From contig NC_073313.1 in the NCBI RefSeq assembly GCF_027595985.1, positions 111,532,552-111,596,551 on the forward strand: a stretch of DNA of 64,000 bases, in the 5' to 3' direction. Of the stretch, positions 54,646 to 64,000 are shown one piece after another. Position numbers and translations under genes: made by a program. Within the stretch, counting starts at the first letter, position 1. Each line of letters opens with the position of its first letter. A model generated the notes under the pieces. That model was not told the origin of the DNA. It searched no databases and saw only the letters and a list, made by a program, of their open reading frames with translations. Source of the DNA: Sorex araneus. Taxonomy: Eukaryota; Chordata; Mammalia; Eulipotyphla; Soricidae.

Positions 54646-55427
54646 GCTTGCCAGAAAGTGTGTAATTGGTATAGGAGTACTGCTAGTATTCATGGTCTAT
54701 CCTTTACTCAATGAATAAGAAAAAGAACAAGGTAAGGTGAATACTATTTATTAAAAGATAGGCATCAGGCAGGGCATCTGCCTGTGGATGGAAGGCAGGT
54801 AAGGAAAGGTAAGCAATAGACTATATGTGGGGTGTCGGGTGAGGATTCTTAGAGATAGTACTGTGTCTGCAGGAGGGACTGGAATTGATTTACAGCATAA
54901 ATAAAAGTATCCATTGGCTCTGTCCTTTAGTTGTTGTCCTCACAGATGGGCAGCTGTGCTGCACAGGCCAGGACAGGAAACTTATGATTCAGCGAAAAGT
55001 TCCCCAGATCCTTGCGATTTATTTCTTTGAAGTGGCCTGCTTCCATATCTGTCCCTGCCTACCTGTTCGTGCTTTCAGTTGGATAAAACTGCAAGGCGTT
55101 GCCTCAATTGAAATAAGTGGAGGGAAGATCATCAAATACTGGATTATCTCACATATCTGGTATACAGAGAAACCAGATAATGATCAACATTGATAAATTA
55201 CAGACAGAGGGCTTTTCAGGTAGCCAGTACAGGGAAAACAAAGACAAGGACTACAATTGACATAAAGACTGTGGTAGAGGGTCTTGGTTGCTTTGCAGGT
55301 GATAAAACTATAGTAATTTTGTATAAAAATAATAAATTCATTGCTGTTCTAACCATGTTTCCTGAGCTACAACTTAAAAAAGTGGTCAATGGAAGATGAG
55401 TAGCAAAAGTCATGATGTATAGAAAAA
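54646..55427. other. unidentified insertion between two L1 fragments
   Basis: About 780 bp of higher complexity with no L1 similarity. A TTTATTAAAAG near 54750 would be a polyadenylation signal on the minus strand. It may be an old LTR, but I see no matching copy, TSD or inverted ends. Two short frames (102 and 69 codons) have no recognisable domain. Confidence 0.3.
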
Positions 55428-55640
55428 TTTAATATTATGCAACTATAAGAAAAGATGTATTCTTGCTTTTTGTTACAACATGGATGAATTTGGAGGGTGT
55501 AATGGTAAATAAAATGTCAGAAAAAAAGAAGGCAAATACTGAATCAGCTCACTTATATGTGGTATCTAAAGAAACCAAAAAGTGACACTTTACAATAAAA
55601 ACAAATCCTGATACTATAATAACTGAATTGATCTTACTGT
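55428..55640 (+). mobile_element. old L1 3' fragment (sense)
   Basis: ATATTATGCAACTATAAGAAAAGATG, TTGTTACAACATGGATGAATTTGGAGG, then TCACTTATATGTGGTATC: ORF2 end and start of 3'UTR of an old L1 family. Confidence 0.7.
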
Positions 55641-56005
55641 AGGAAAGAAAAATGGATCAAAAGGGTCTTATGAACTTTTTAAAATAATGGCACTTTGATT
55701 TTGGGATAGTGTAATAACATTGTAACTCTAGAATATATAAATATATATACTCATAAAGAAATATTACATTGACAATTAAAAGTATGAATTTATTTTTTAA
55801 ATTTTTAAGGGAAAAACAAAGAAATAATAAAACAAATATGCTATCATGAAATGGAACTGCAGATGATAAGTGAAACATTTAGGTCTAACCAGAACCAAGA
55901 TAATTTCATGATGTAACTAACAGAGAAATGATATTAGAAGTTAATATCAAAATTCTATTGCATCAAATTTTTTAGGTATAAAACTATACGTGAAAGAAAT
56001 ATACA

Positions 56006-56180
56006 GGGGAAAGAGCAATAGTACACCTGGTAAGGTGTTTGTCTTGCACTTGACCAACCCAGGTTCGAGCCCTGGCATTCCATGTGGTCCCCTGAGCACT
56101 GTCAGGAGTGATCCCTGAGTGCAGAGACAGGAGTCAGCTCTGAGCATTTCCAGGTATGACCCCAAAAAAGAAAAGAAAAT
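56006..56180 (+). mobile_element. Type-1 SINE, moderately diverged
   Basis: Sense: GAGCAATAGTACACCTGG head, AACCCAGGTTCGAGCCC box B, TGTGGTCCCCTGAGCACTG, AGGTATGACCCC and an A-rich tail. Confidence 0.88.
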
Positions 56181-57052
56181 AGAAATGTCCAATGGATTCT
56201 AAATATAATGCATAATGTTAATTTAACTACTAGCATCCAATTGTTCTGTGACATTCAGTACAATGTGTGATTAGGATGTCTTTATTATGAAGTCCTCTAT
56301 AATAAGTTTCCATACCTTTTATCCCGGTGACACTACTGGGGGAGATTAAGACTGGCATCATGTAAGTAGTGAAATTAACTCCAATGATGCTAAGAGTCAT
56401 GCCTTCCTCAGTAAAAGGCACTATTGGCACTCACTAAGGATAAAAAGATAATGCCAGGTATTGAACTTATAGATTCATGCCATGGCAAGTGATATTACTA
56501 TCCAAATTATCAAAGTTACTGTCACCATGAAGATGAATGAAGAAATCTGAGTGAATTTAGAAGACTAAATCCACAAAATGGTGACCTATTTTAGGTGACC
56601 TATTTTAGGATACAACAAATGGTATCTTATTTGTTGTAGGATAATGCAAAAAAAGAGAGAAGTTAAAAAAGGCACTGAAGTTTATAGCTTTAAAGTCAGG
56701 GTGAATAATAAGTTGTTCCTCTAACTCAAAGAAAACTATCAAGGGAAAACCCATGAGATGCAGAGGAATTTAAAGAAATTATTACTAGTATTCTGAGATG
56801 TAGGTATCAGTGGGAAAGCCAGTATCATTTATGCTACTCTTGTGACAATGTCAGACTTGTATTGTGAGTCTTATCCCTTCAAGAAAGGATCAGTATACGA
56901 AAAGTTGTGTGCTACAAGTATATTCCTGAGGTTTGTTAAAATTTAAGGGGATGGTGAAAGAGAAAAATTTTATTTAGGATCTATAATCATTATACAAATA
57001 TATAATCTACTTTTCTCCTTTTATTATGCTAGAATACACATGTTTTATTTAT
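56181..57052. other. non-repetitive sequence, no gene recognised
   Basis: Apart from a short tandem duplication and a palindrome (56580-56640), I recognise no element. Frames are short. Confidence 0.4.
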
Positions 57053-57219
57053 TTGTCTGGGTTTTTTTTTACCATATCCAGCTGTGCTCAAGATTTACCC
57101 CTGACTCTGTGCTCAGGGATAAATCCTGATGAGCTTGGGGGACCATATGAAGCGCTGGGGATCAAAATCGGGTCAGTCATGTGCAAGATTTTAACCTCGG
57201 AACTATCCTTCTGGCCCAT
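57053..57219 (-). mobile_element. Type-1 SINE, old
   Basis: Antisense: CATATCCAGCTGTGCTCAAG, GGGGGACCATATGAAGCGC, GGTCAGTCATGTGCAAG, ending TCTGGCCC. Confidence 0.8.
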
Positions 57220-57304
57220 GAAATAAAGAAGTTTTAGTGACAGTATACCGTGTGATCAGAAAGTCCACAGATTAAACTTAAAATCAAGTAATTTTTCACA
57301 TCCT

Positions 57305-58700
57305 CCATTATTGCATTTATTTATTACTTTATTTGAGGCATGTGGTTTACAATACTGTTAATGACAGTGCCTTGCATACAACATCTTGATGCCACACTGC
57401 CCATCACAGTCTGCCCCTCTTCATCATTATCTCAGTGTCCCCAACCCCCAACCTTATGTACCACCACAAAGATAGCTCAGTTCAGTCAACCAGTTCCCAT
57501 ATTTTGCTGTCTTTAGACCAGTTTCCATATTCTGCTGTCTTTGACCATTTATTACTCCCCGATGTTTCTCTATATAAGACATGTAAGAAACGATTTTGTA
57601 ACTGTTCCTCCTTTCATCTCCAGTCAGTATCAGACTTTCAGATCCATCTACATAGTAACAAATTGCATGATTTCATATTTATATAGCAGAGTATTTCCAC
57701 TGTACATATATGCCACAGCTTCTTTGTGCCTTTGTGTATTCATCTGTTCTTGAACACTTGACATGTTTCCACATTTTGGCTGTTGTGACACATACTACAG
57801 TGAACATAGGAGCACATAGTCTTTTTTGGAGTAGAGTTTTTGGATCCTTGGGGTGTATGCCAAGAAAAGAGTTACTGAGGTGAATGCAGGTTGGAAGCAT
57901 TAATATTGAAAAATTATAATCCTACCCAAATCATGATATAAATTAAATGCAGTCCATATAAAATTAGTCATGACAGTTTTAGAGACATAAACTAACACTG
58001 CTCAGATTTATTTGAAATAATGATATGCCCCAAATTGCCAAAGAATCCTTGGGAATAAAAGATAATGGGAAGGTTTTATTTCCCCAGCTGTAAATTATAT
58101 TATTAAGCTTTTTAAATTAAGGCAGTGTGACAATGGAATAAAAACAGGCTCTCAGACCAATGGAATAGAATTGAGGGCTTAGAAACAGATCCTTGAGTAT
58201 GTGGACAGAAACCTTTGACAAAGGAGCAGAGTATAAGATGAAAGAGAGAAAAATCTCTTCAATAAATGGTGGTGGGAAAACCTGTCCATTATGTTGACAA
58301 ATTGAACTCAGACTCCTGTATAACATCGTGCATAAAATAACATCTAAATTGATTAAAGAACTTTATGTCATACCTGAATGAAAAACTTGCAGTGAAAAAG
58401 ATGTAGTCTGAATCCTTCATAAAATTGAATCTAGTGATATTTTCAATAATTCAGTGTCATTGGATAAGATGTGGGAATTCATCTCCCTAAGAAAAATCTC
58501 AAAGGATGGGATATGCCCCTACTAAGACAGTTTAGGTATTAGATGGAAAAGGATTTTCAAAAATGCACCCAGGAAAGAATAACATAGTAGGAAAGAAAAA
58601 ATAAACATTGACAACAAATATCTGCTGGCTGCAAAAATGCACTAGGCAAGTATGTAAGAAGACTGTTTAAGGTCTTTTATGTGTAGAAACTACATGTGCA
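57305..58700 (-). mobile_element. old L1 with 5' inversion (twin priming)
   Basis: 57305-57895 is L1 3'UTR and ORF2 C-terminus in antisense (CACAGCTTCTTTGTGCC..TTCATCTGTTCTTGAACAC). 57896-58700 is the upstream ORF2 region in sense (AGACCAATGGAATAGAATTG; ACCTTTGACAAAGGAGC). Two adjoining ORF2 regions in opposite orientation fit twin priming of a minus-strand element. Confidence 0.65.
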
Positions 58701-58734
58701 AAAATAGAATAGGAAATTGTCATGACTTTATACT

Positions 58735-59530
58735 TTTCCCCACTTTATTTAAATACTGTGGTCTATAAAGTTGTTCAAGATGCATTTGTAACAGGCATTC
58801 ACTATTTCTACACCAATCCCACAACCACTGCTGCCTTCCTTACACCATTATCTCCATTTTCCAAACAACCCCACAAGCTGCTCAAGTAGAAAGCCCATGA
58901 TAATTTATTTTATATTTTTTGTTATCATTAAATGGCTAAGGACAAGATCAAAATGCACTTCAGTTTGTGAAAATTGTTATATGTCACTATGGGGACATTA
59001 AGTCGTGGTCTGGGAGTTTATTAAGCTGTTGTTGCTAGTTGAGCCTTCTGTGTTAATGGGTTTGTTAGTCCAGCAGAGTTGTCTTCTATGTTGCATTCTC
59101 ATCCAAATTGGTGTGCCATTATTAGGCTGTTAGTTTTGTAGAGTTTGGAGATGTCACTCCAGAAAATCTAAAATATTTAACTGGCCAGGGAGCTTAGCTG
59201 GTATATTTAACATGACAGTGAGGATCATTGGATGGGGCTGCCAACATGTTCAGAGGTACAAGGAGGTGGGGGGGGTTCAGTCCAAATATGACAAGGCCTG
59301 AAATTGCCAATGAAAAAATACCACAGTGCATCTGACATCTTCGGTACTTTATCATATCTCTGGACCTCAATCATAAGGCAGTGCAGTCCCACTGTAGGCA
59401 TGGCGGCAGCTGTTGGCAGGTGAGTGTGGCTTTCAGGTTTGGGTAAGGCAAGAACTCGGTCCACCCCTTCCCAAGACTTCCCCAGAGGTTGCAACCAAGG
59501 ACCTGTGTTTTTGAGGAATTTTTGCGGCTA
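58735..59530 (-). mobile_element. L1-tailed element with unknown 5' body
   Basis: Antisense tail (TCTACACCAATCCCACAACC, ATTATCTCCATTTTCC), then blocks shared in order with 60825-61245 (AAGCTG..GTTG.T.GTTGA.CCTTCTGT; GTAGAGTTTGGAGATG..CTCC). 59225-59530 is more GC-rich with no second copy here. Its 89-codon frame has no recognised domain. Confidence 0.45.
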
Positions 59531-59534
59531 GTTG

Positions 59535-59884
59535 ATCTCTTTTGATGTTTAATTATGTGTCTCTCAACTTTATACCTTTAAGAATGACTGCTGGTTCAAT
59601 ATGGGGAGTACTCCAAACTCTGATCTTCATGTAATTGTTGAATGGTGATGTGCTGACTAACTGCTCTTAATATTCCTATCGACAATGCCTCATCTTTTGG
59701 GAGACCCTTGAGATGGGGAAGTGATACTGTATTTATTAAATTACCAGACTGTGAGACCACTCAGGGGTGTCTAGGCAACCTAAAGCTTGAAGAGTAAATG
59801 TATGTTTATCCTTATATGCACGTTTGTCTCTTTCACTGCAATAAACCCCTGCTGGATGGAGGTCTAAAGTGGCAATCTTACTGA
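59535..59884 (+). mobile_element. candidate LTR-derived fragment
   Basis: Ends with CTTTCACTGCAATAAACCCCTGC, a polyadenylation-signal context typical of LTR R/U5 borders. No terminal repeats or TSD are visible, so this is tentative. Confidence 0.3.
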
Positions 59885-60660
59885 CTTTAGAAAATGTCAT
59901 ACCTGAATCAATAAATTATATCGAGGGAAACATAAGTCAAACCCTTCATAACATTGACTCTAGGAGGGAATCTTCAATGATTCAATGACATTGGTTCAGC
60001 AAACAGAAGCAAAGATGAATGGGACTACATCAAATTAACTACATCAAGTTTCTGCACCACAAAGAAATGATCAGAATTAAAAAGGACAAACTGGGAGAAA
60101 AACTTGATCACCATTTGTCTCTGAAAAGGTTAATATCAGGGGCTGGAGCGATAGCACAGCGGGTAGGGAGTTTGCCTTGCACGCGGCCGACCTGGGTTCG
60201 AATCCCAGCATCCCATATGGTCCCCTGAGCACCGCCAGGGGTGATTCCTGAGTGCATGAGCCAGGAGTGACCCCTGTGCATCGCCGGGTGTGACCCAAAA
60301 AGCAAAAAAAAAAATAGAAAAGAAAAAAAAGGTTAATATCAGAAATACACAAAGCACTTGTAAAACTCGATAACAGGAAAACAAAATCCCATCAAAAAAT
60401 GGGGAGAAGAGTTGAAAAGTTCATCAGAGAAGAGATATGGGTATATAGGCCAACAGTTTAGTTAAAAATGCTTTCTATCACTCTTCTTCAGGGAAATGCA
60501 AATCAAAACAGCAATTGGATAACACCACACAGGAATGAGATTGACATACACATATAAAAGTACAAGAAAAACAAGTGTTGGCGTGTTGTATGGCTCAATC
60601 TGTTTGGAAAATAATGTGGTTAACTTGCCTAAAAAAACTGAGAATATTAGGATTTTAAAT
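59885..60660 (+). mobile_element. old L1 ORF2 fragment (sense) split by a SINE
   Basis: AGATGAATGGGACTACATCAAATTAAC (D.WDYIKL), then after the SINE CATCAAAAAATGGGGAGAAG and GGGAAATGCAAATCAAAACAGC. Ends near 60660 with decayed C-terminal sequence. Confidence 0.78.
60140..60326 (+). mobile_element. Type-1 SINE, young reference copy
   Basis: Nearly undamaged: GGGCTGGAGCGATAGCACAGC head with tRNA-like box A (TAGCACAGCGGGTAGGG) and box B (GGGTTCGAATCCC), CCATATGGTCCCCTGAGCACC, GTGCATCGCCGGGTGTGACCC, A-rich tail. Perfect 16-bp TSD AAAAGGTTAATATCAG at 60124-60139 and 60327-60342. The inferred RNA polymerase III promoter is internal. Confidence 0.96.
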
Positions 60661-60824
60661 TATAAATTAAACTACGGAAAACATTAGATTTCTTTAAGCA
60701 TACCAGGAATACATTTGAACATCAAGTTTGCTCTAAAGATATAGTTTTATTCATTATTATAAATATTAGTCTGGAAGATTTCTTAGTCTGTGTGTGAATT
60801 TGTTTATTTTATTTAAACACTGTG

Positions 60825-61245
60825 TTTAACAAAATTTTTTGTAATACTGTTGCTTCCTGTATTCAATGTTCCAACACCAATCTTACCACCACTGTGATCT
60901 TCCCTCCACCAATGTCCCCAGTTTCCCTTCAAACCCACAAGCCAGCACATATAATAAGACCAAACAAATTTATGTCATGTTGCTAGTTACAATAAAATGG
61001 CAAAGTGAATTATCAGAAAATAGAATAATGCAAGTTAATTTGTGATAATTTTTATATCTAGTGTTACTAGAGTGATTGTTGGAAGATTTATAAGCTGTGT
61101 GGTGTTGGTTGAACCTTCTGTTATTGTTTCTGGTCATTTTGCTTGGTAGACTTCTACTCTATTTTCCTCATCAAATTCCTATTTTTTCCTATTGAACTGT
61201 TAGTACTGTGAAATTTGGAGGAGATACCCCAGAGCTATGGAAATG
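60825..61245 (-). mobile_element. L1-tailed element, second copy
   Basis: Antisense tail (TTCAATGTTCCAACACCAATC, CTCCACCAATGTCCCC) followed by blocks shared with 58735-59180. Truncated where the 166-bp duplication begins at 61246. Confidence 0.5.
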
Positions 61246-61411
61246 GATCAGCAAACAGAAGCAAAGATGAATGGGACTACATCAAATTAACTACATCAAG
61301 TTTCTGCACCACAAAGAAATGATCAGAATTAAGATGGACAAACTGGGAGAAAAACTTGATCACCATTTGTCTCTAAAAATGTTAATATCAGGGGCTGGAG
61401 CGATAGCACAG
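61246..61411 (+). repeat. local duplication of 59994-60159
   Basis: About 97% identical over 166 bp. It contains L1 ORF2 sequence, the 5' TSD region and only the first 20 bp of the SINE (to GATAGCACAG), after which sequence diverges. The source is therefore the locus after SINE insertion. Confidence 0.9.
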
Positions 61412-61669
61412 TCAGAGGATGTTGGGTGTGGTGGCTCCTGGGCCTAGCTGGAAGAAGGGGAATCAGCCAAGAAAGACGCCGTTTTCAGCCAGGAGATCCA
61501 TCTACCTGGGACTATTTGGCGGCATAGCAGCTTGTCTGCAAGTGGTCTTTTAAGAAAAGGATCATGGTTCTATTTTAAGTTCATCTGTCATTTTTTCCTT
61601 TAATTTTATTATTGTATGTAATAAAGAAAACATTACCCTCTCTCAAATCTTTGTCTCTTAAAAATTAAA
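61412..61669. other. no recognised element
   Basis: A GC-richer first 130 bp (GGTGTGGTGGCTCCTGGGCC) and an AT-rich second half with AATAAAG near 61620. It may be the 5' body of an L1-tailed element or an LTR end; not resolved. Confidence 0.3.
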
Positions 61670-62200
61670 AATTTGAAGAACTGTGATTTACAAAGTAATT
61701 GATAGCTGAGTTATAGACATATATTATTTCAACACCAATCCCAGCACCAATATCAACGTCCCTCCATCAGTGTTCCCATATTCCTTCCCCAGCCCTAGCC
61801 CTTGCCCCATCCCTGTCCTTTCAACTTGACAGGCACATTACAAAGTTCCCGTGGTTGCAGCTCAGATCTCATGTTTTCAGTGTTTTTGAGACTGTGTTTC
61901 AGATGTATGGCTACATCACTCACCCATATCAGCGGTATAGCAGAAGCCCTGATCCTTGTTCACCCATTACTTCCCATCCTCTTCTCCTCTTGATTTCTTT
62001 CCTTCTCTGTTCTTCTCCTCTCTACAATTTCGGGTAAACAGTAATCTAGGCATCTCTTCTTTTCTAGTAAATCTTTGTGAATGTATTCTATATGTTACTG
62101 TATATATTTTCCTTTACAGCATATAAAAATCAGTGATATGCAGTAAAACATTGGTGTTTTTATCCAACCATAATTATCTACTGCTTTCATCAATTCTCAG
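61670..62200 (-). mobile_element. L1-type 3' end (antisense)
   Basis: CTCCATCAGTGTTCCCATATTCC, TTGACAGGCACATTACAAAG, CAGATCTCATGTTTTCAGTG: the same subfamily as 32455-32720. Confidence 0.6.
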
Positions 62201-62299
62201 TCCATAACATACATATAGTAAACACCATACACGATGAACCACTCTTTTGCTGTTCTTGCTATGCTTTTATTGAACTTCTATTTCTTTGTACTTTTGTTT

Positions 62300-62447
62300 T
62301 AAGTTTTTGGGGCACATTTGGCAATTCTTCTGGCTCTGCACTAAGGAATTTTCCTGGTGGTGCTCAGGGGACCATAGAGGCTGCCACAGATAGAGTCATG
62401 GTCTGACGTGTGCAAGCACTACTTGCTGTACTATCTATTCAGACCTT
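62300..62447 (-). mobile_element. Type-1 SINE, old
   Basis: Antisense: GTTTTTGGGGCACATTTGGC, GGCTCTGCACTAAGGAATTT, GTGGTGCTCAGGGGACCATA, ending TCTATTCAGACC. Confidence 0.82.
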
Positions 62448-63309
62448 CTTTGTAGTTTTATTATCCACTATTTCTTGTTGCTAGTATTCCTGCTAAATTC
62501 TCCATAAAGACATAACTGTTCTGCTTTCTGGGGTTGATTTCTGAGTGATTCTGTGTTGTTTTTATGAGAACAGATTGGATTTTTTTGTATATAGTTGTAA
62601 GAATCATAACTTTTCAAGTGGAAAATTGATATTTGTACACACAAATACTCCCACCTAAACACACATAACTTATGGTATGACAACTTTATTAAATCCTCAT
62701 GTTTTAAACACTCCTACCCTAGAAAAAATCACATCAGCGTGTTTTGTATTTTTACCTTGTACTGACTCTTGCATATGTGTCAGGTAGTGCATATATAATG
62801 ACTAAATATACAAATAGACAAAGAAAATTTAAAATATGGAATTAATTTACTTTAAATAATGAGATGAATGGTTTTATGTAGGAAATATGAAAGAGAAGAG
62901 AGATGTTGAAAGAAAGAGATGAGATAGGGAAACAGGAAATAAAAAAATCAGTAATGAGCTAAGATACAAAACTACAGACTAGAGTGCATAAAATAAGGCT
63001 AGAATTTAAATATAAGTATAATAATTTTTATGATGAAATTCAGAATAAAACTCTCTACATGATTCAGAATAATCAATGGCATCTCATATATTTTAAAATA
63101 TGAATAAAGCCTTTAAAAGTGAAACTAGAATGTTGAAAACTTAAAAAGAGATATAAGTATAAAATGCAAATTTCCCATTAAGCAGTCAGAATATTGCTTG
63201 TTCTTTGCAAGAGTTAATAATTTCAGTCATCGTATTTTAGTTACTCTGATATCCATGTATTATTAAATTTGATAGGCTCTTATTTAGAAAAGAATATAAT
63301 GCTGTCATA
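62448..63309. other. no recognised element
   Basis: AT-rich non-coding DNA. Confidence 0.4.
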
Positions 63310-63885
63310 ATGGACCCTCTTCTCTCTCAGCTACCTATATACCCCAAACCCTTGTGGTACTTTCCAGCTATTGACTGTTCCTCTTGACCTAATTTCACTG
63401 GCCTTGGGTATTAATTTCATGCTTTTTTATATGCCACAAATAAATTCAGTCATTCTGTATCTGAACCTCTCTTTCTGACTCATTTCACTCAGCATGATAC
63501 TCTCTAAGTCCATCCATTTATAGGAAAATTTAACGACCTTATTTTTTCCTAACAGCAATGTAGTATTCCATTGTGTAGATGGACTGTGGCTTTCTTGATC
63601 CACTTGTCTGTTCTTGGGCACTCAGATTGTATCCAGACTCTGGCTACTGTGAATAGTGCTGCAATGCACATAAAAGTGCAGGTGTTGTTTCTGCTCTGTG
63701 TTTTTGGATACCTGGCATATATCCCCCAAAGTGGAATTTTCTGGGTCAAATGGGAGTCCAATTGCTAGCTTTTTGAGTAATGTCCATATTGTTTTCCAAA
63801 AAGACTGGACCAGCCGGCATTTCCACCAGCAATGAATGTAGGTCCCTTTCTCCCCTCATCTGTGCTAACATTTGCTTTCAAGAAA
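63310..63885 (-). mobile_element. L1 fragment (antisense)
   Basis: Antisense 3'UTR start and ORF2 C-terminus: [16 protein letters not shown] ending near 63427, LHNGILHC-like and CIAALFTVARVWIQSECPRTD. Frames are split by frameshifts. The last 75 bases of the window are unrecognised. Confidence 0.82.
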
Positions 63886-64000
63886 AATTGTACATATGGA
63901 GTTTCAGAAAACTTCTGTAGACTAGAGAATGTAAACAATTTATATGTATTCAAATTTGTTTAAGAACATATTTGAGGACCAGGGAGAGTATGGGATTAAA

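Noticed and set aside
60140-60215. tRNA-like sequence with box A and box B
   Set aside because: It is the head of a SINE with body, A-tail and TSD. The same head recurs in dozens of copies, so it is not a tRNA gene.

Overview
The window looks like gene-poor intergenic (or deep intronic) DNA of a placental mammal, most likely a soricid shrew. The evidence is dozens of copies of two SINE families that share a tRNA-like head (GGCTGGAGCGATAGCACAGC..., box B GGGTTCGATTCC). From memory I match the A-tailed family to the SOR-type SINEs of shrews; that identification is inference. There are also L1 LINEs of many ages, a few ancient MIR copies and long, AT-rich, non-coding stretches. I find no functional protein-coding gene and no structural RNA gene. 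The open reading frames come from L1 ORF1/ORF2, a tubulin retropseudogene, LTRs and microsatellites.

Layout. 0.5-5.4 kb: a 5'-truncated ERV LTR, an antisense L1 3' half, SINEs, and a twin-primed (5'-inverted) L1. 5.9-9.2 kb: a very old sense L1 cut by four SINEs. 9.7-11.35 kb: an alpha-tubulin processed pseudogene on the minus strand with a perfect 15-bp target-site duplication (TSD). 12.3-13.5 kb: a second copy of the ERV LTR. 14.4-15.8 kb: a composite non-coding element ending in an L1-like tail. 16.4-20.1 kb: two L1 3' portions. 21.07-26.9 kb: a full-length but degenerate L1 (5'UTR, ORF1, ORF2, A-rich tail) bounded by a perfect 13-bp TSD. 27-36 kb: MIR, old L1 pieces and a third LTR copy. 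36.3-41.1 kb: an antisense L1 with no RT region, carrying a fourth LTR copy that is itself interrupted by a 509-bp solo LTR with 10-bp terminal inverted repeats. 41-49 kb: SINEs, L1 pieces and two tiny L1-tail insertions with clear TSDs.

The most unusual object is at 51.25-53.13 kb. It is a 1.9-kb, CpG-rich, non-coding insertion on the minus strand, flanked by a perfect 17-bp TSD. In sense order it has two near-identical ~117-bp GC-rich modules, an array of ~170-bp tandem units, a second repeated region, and an L1-like 3' end with poly(A). Its layout parallels that of the hominid SVA elements, but it is built from other sequences. I rate it a candidate undescribed composite retrotransposon. 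53-64 kb: old L1, SINEs, another class of L1-tailed elements, and a 166-bp local duplication that carries the first 20 bases of a SINE.

The window therefore records successive L1-driven retrotransposition (L1, A-tailed SINE, processed pseudogene, composite elements), a second SINE family with a non-A tail that may use other machinery, and nested endogenous-retrovirus LTR insertions.
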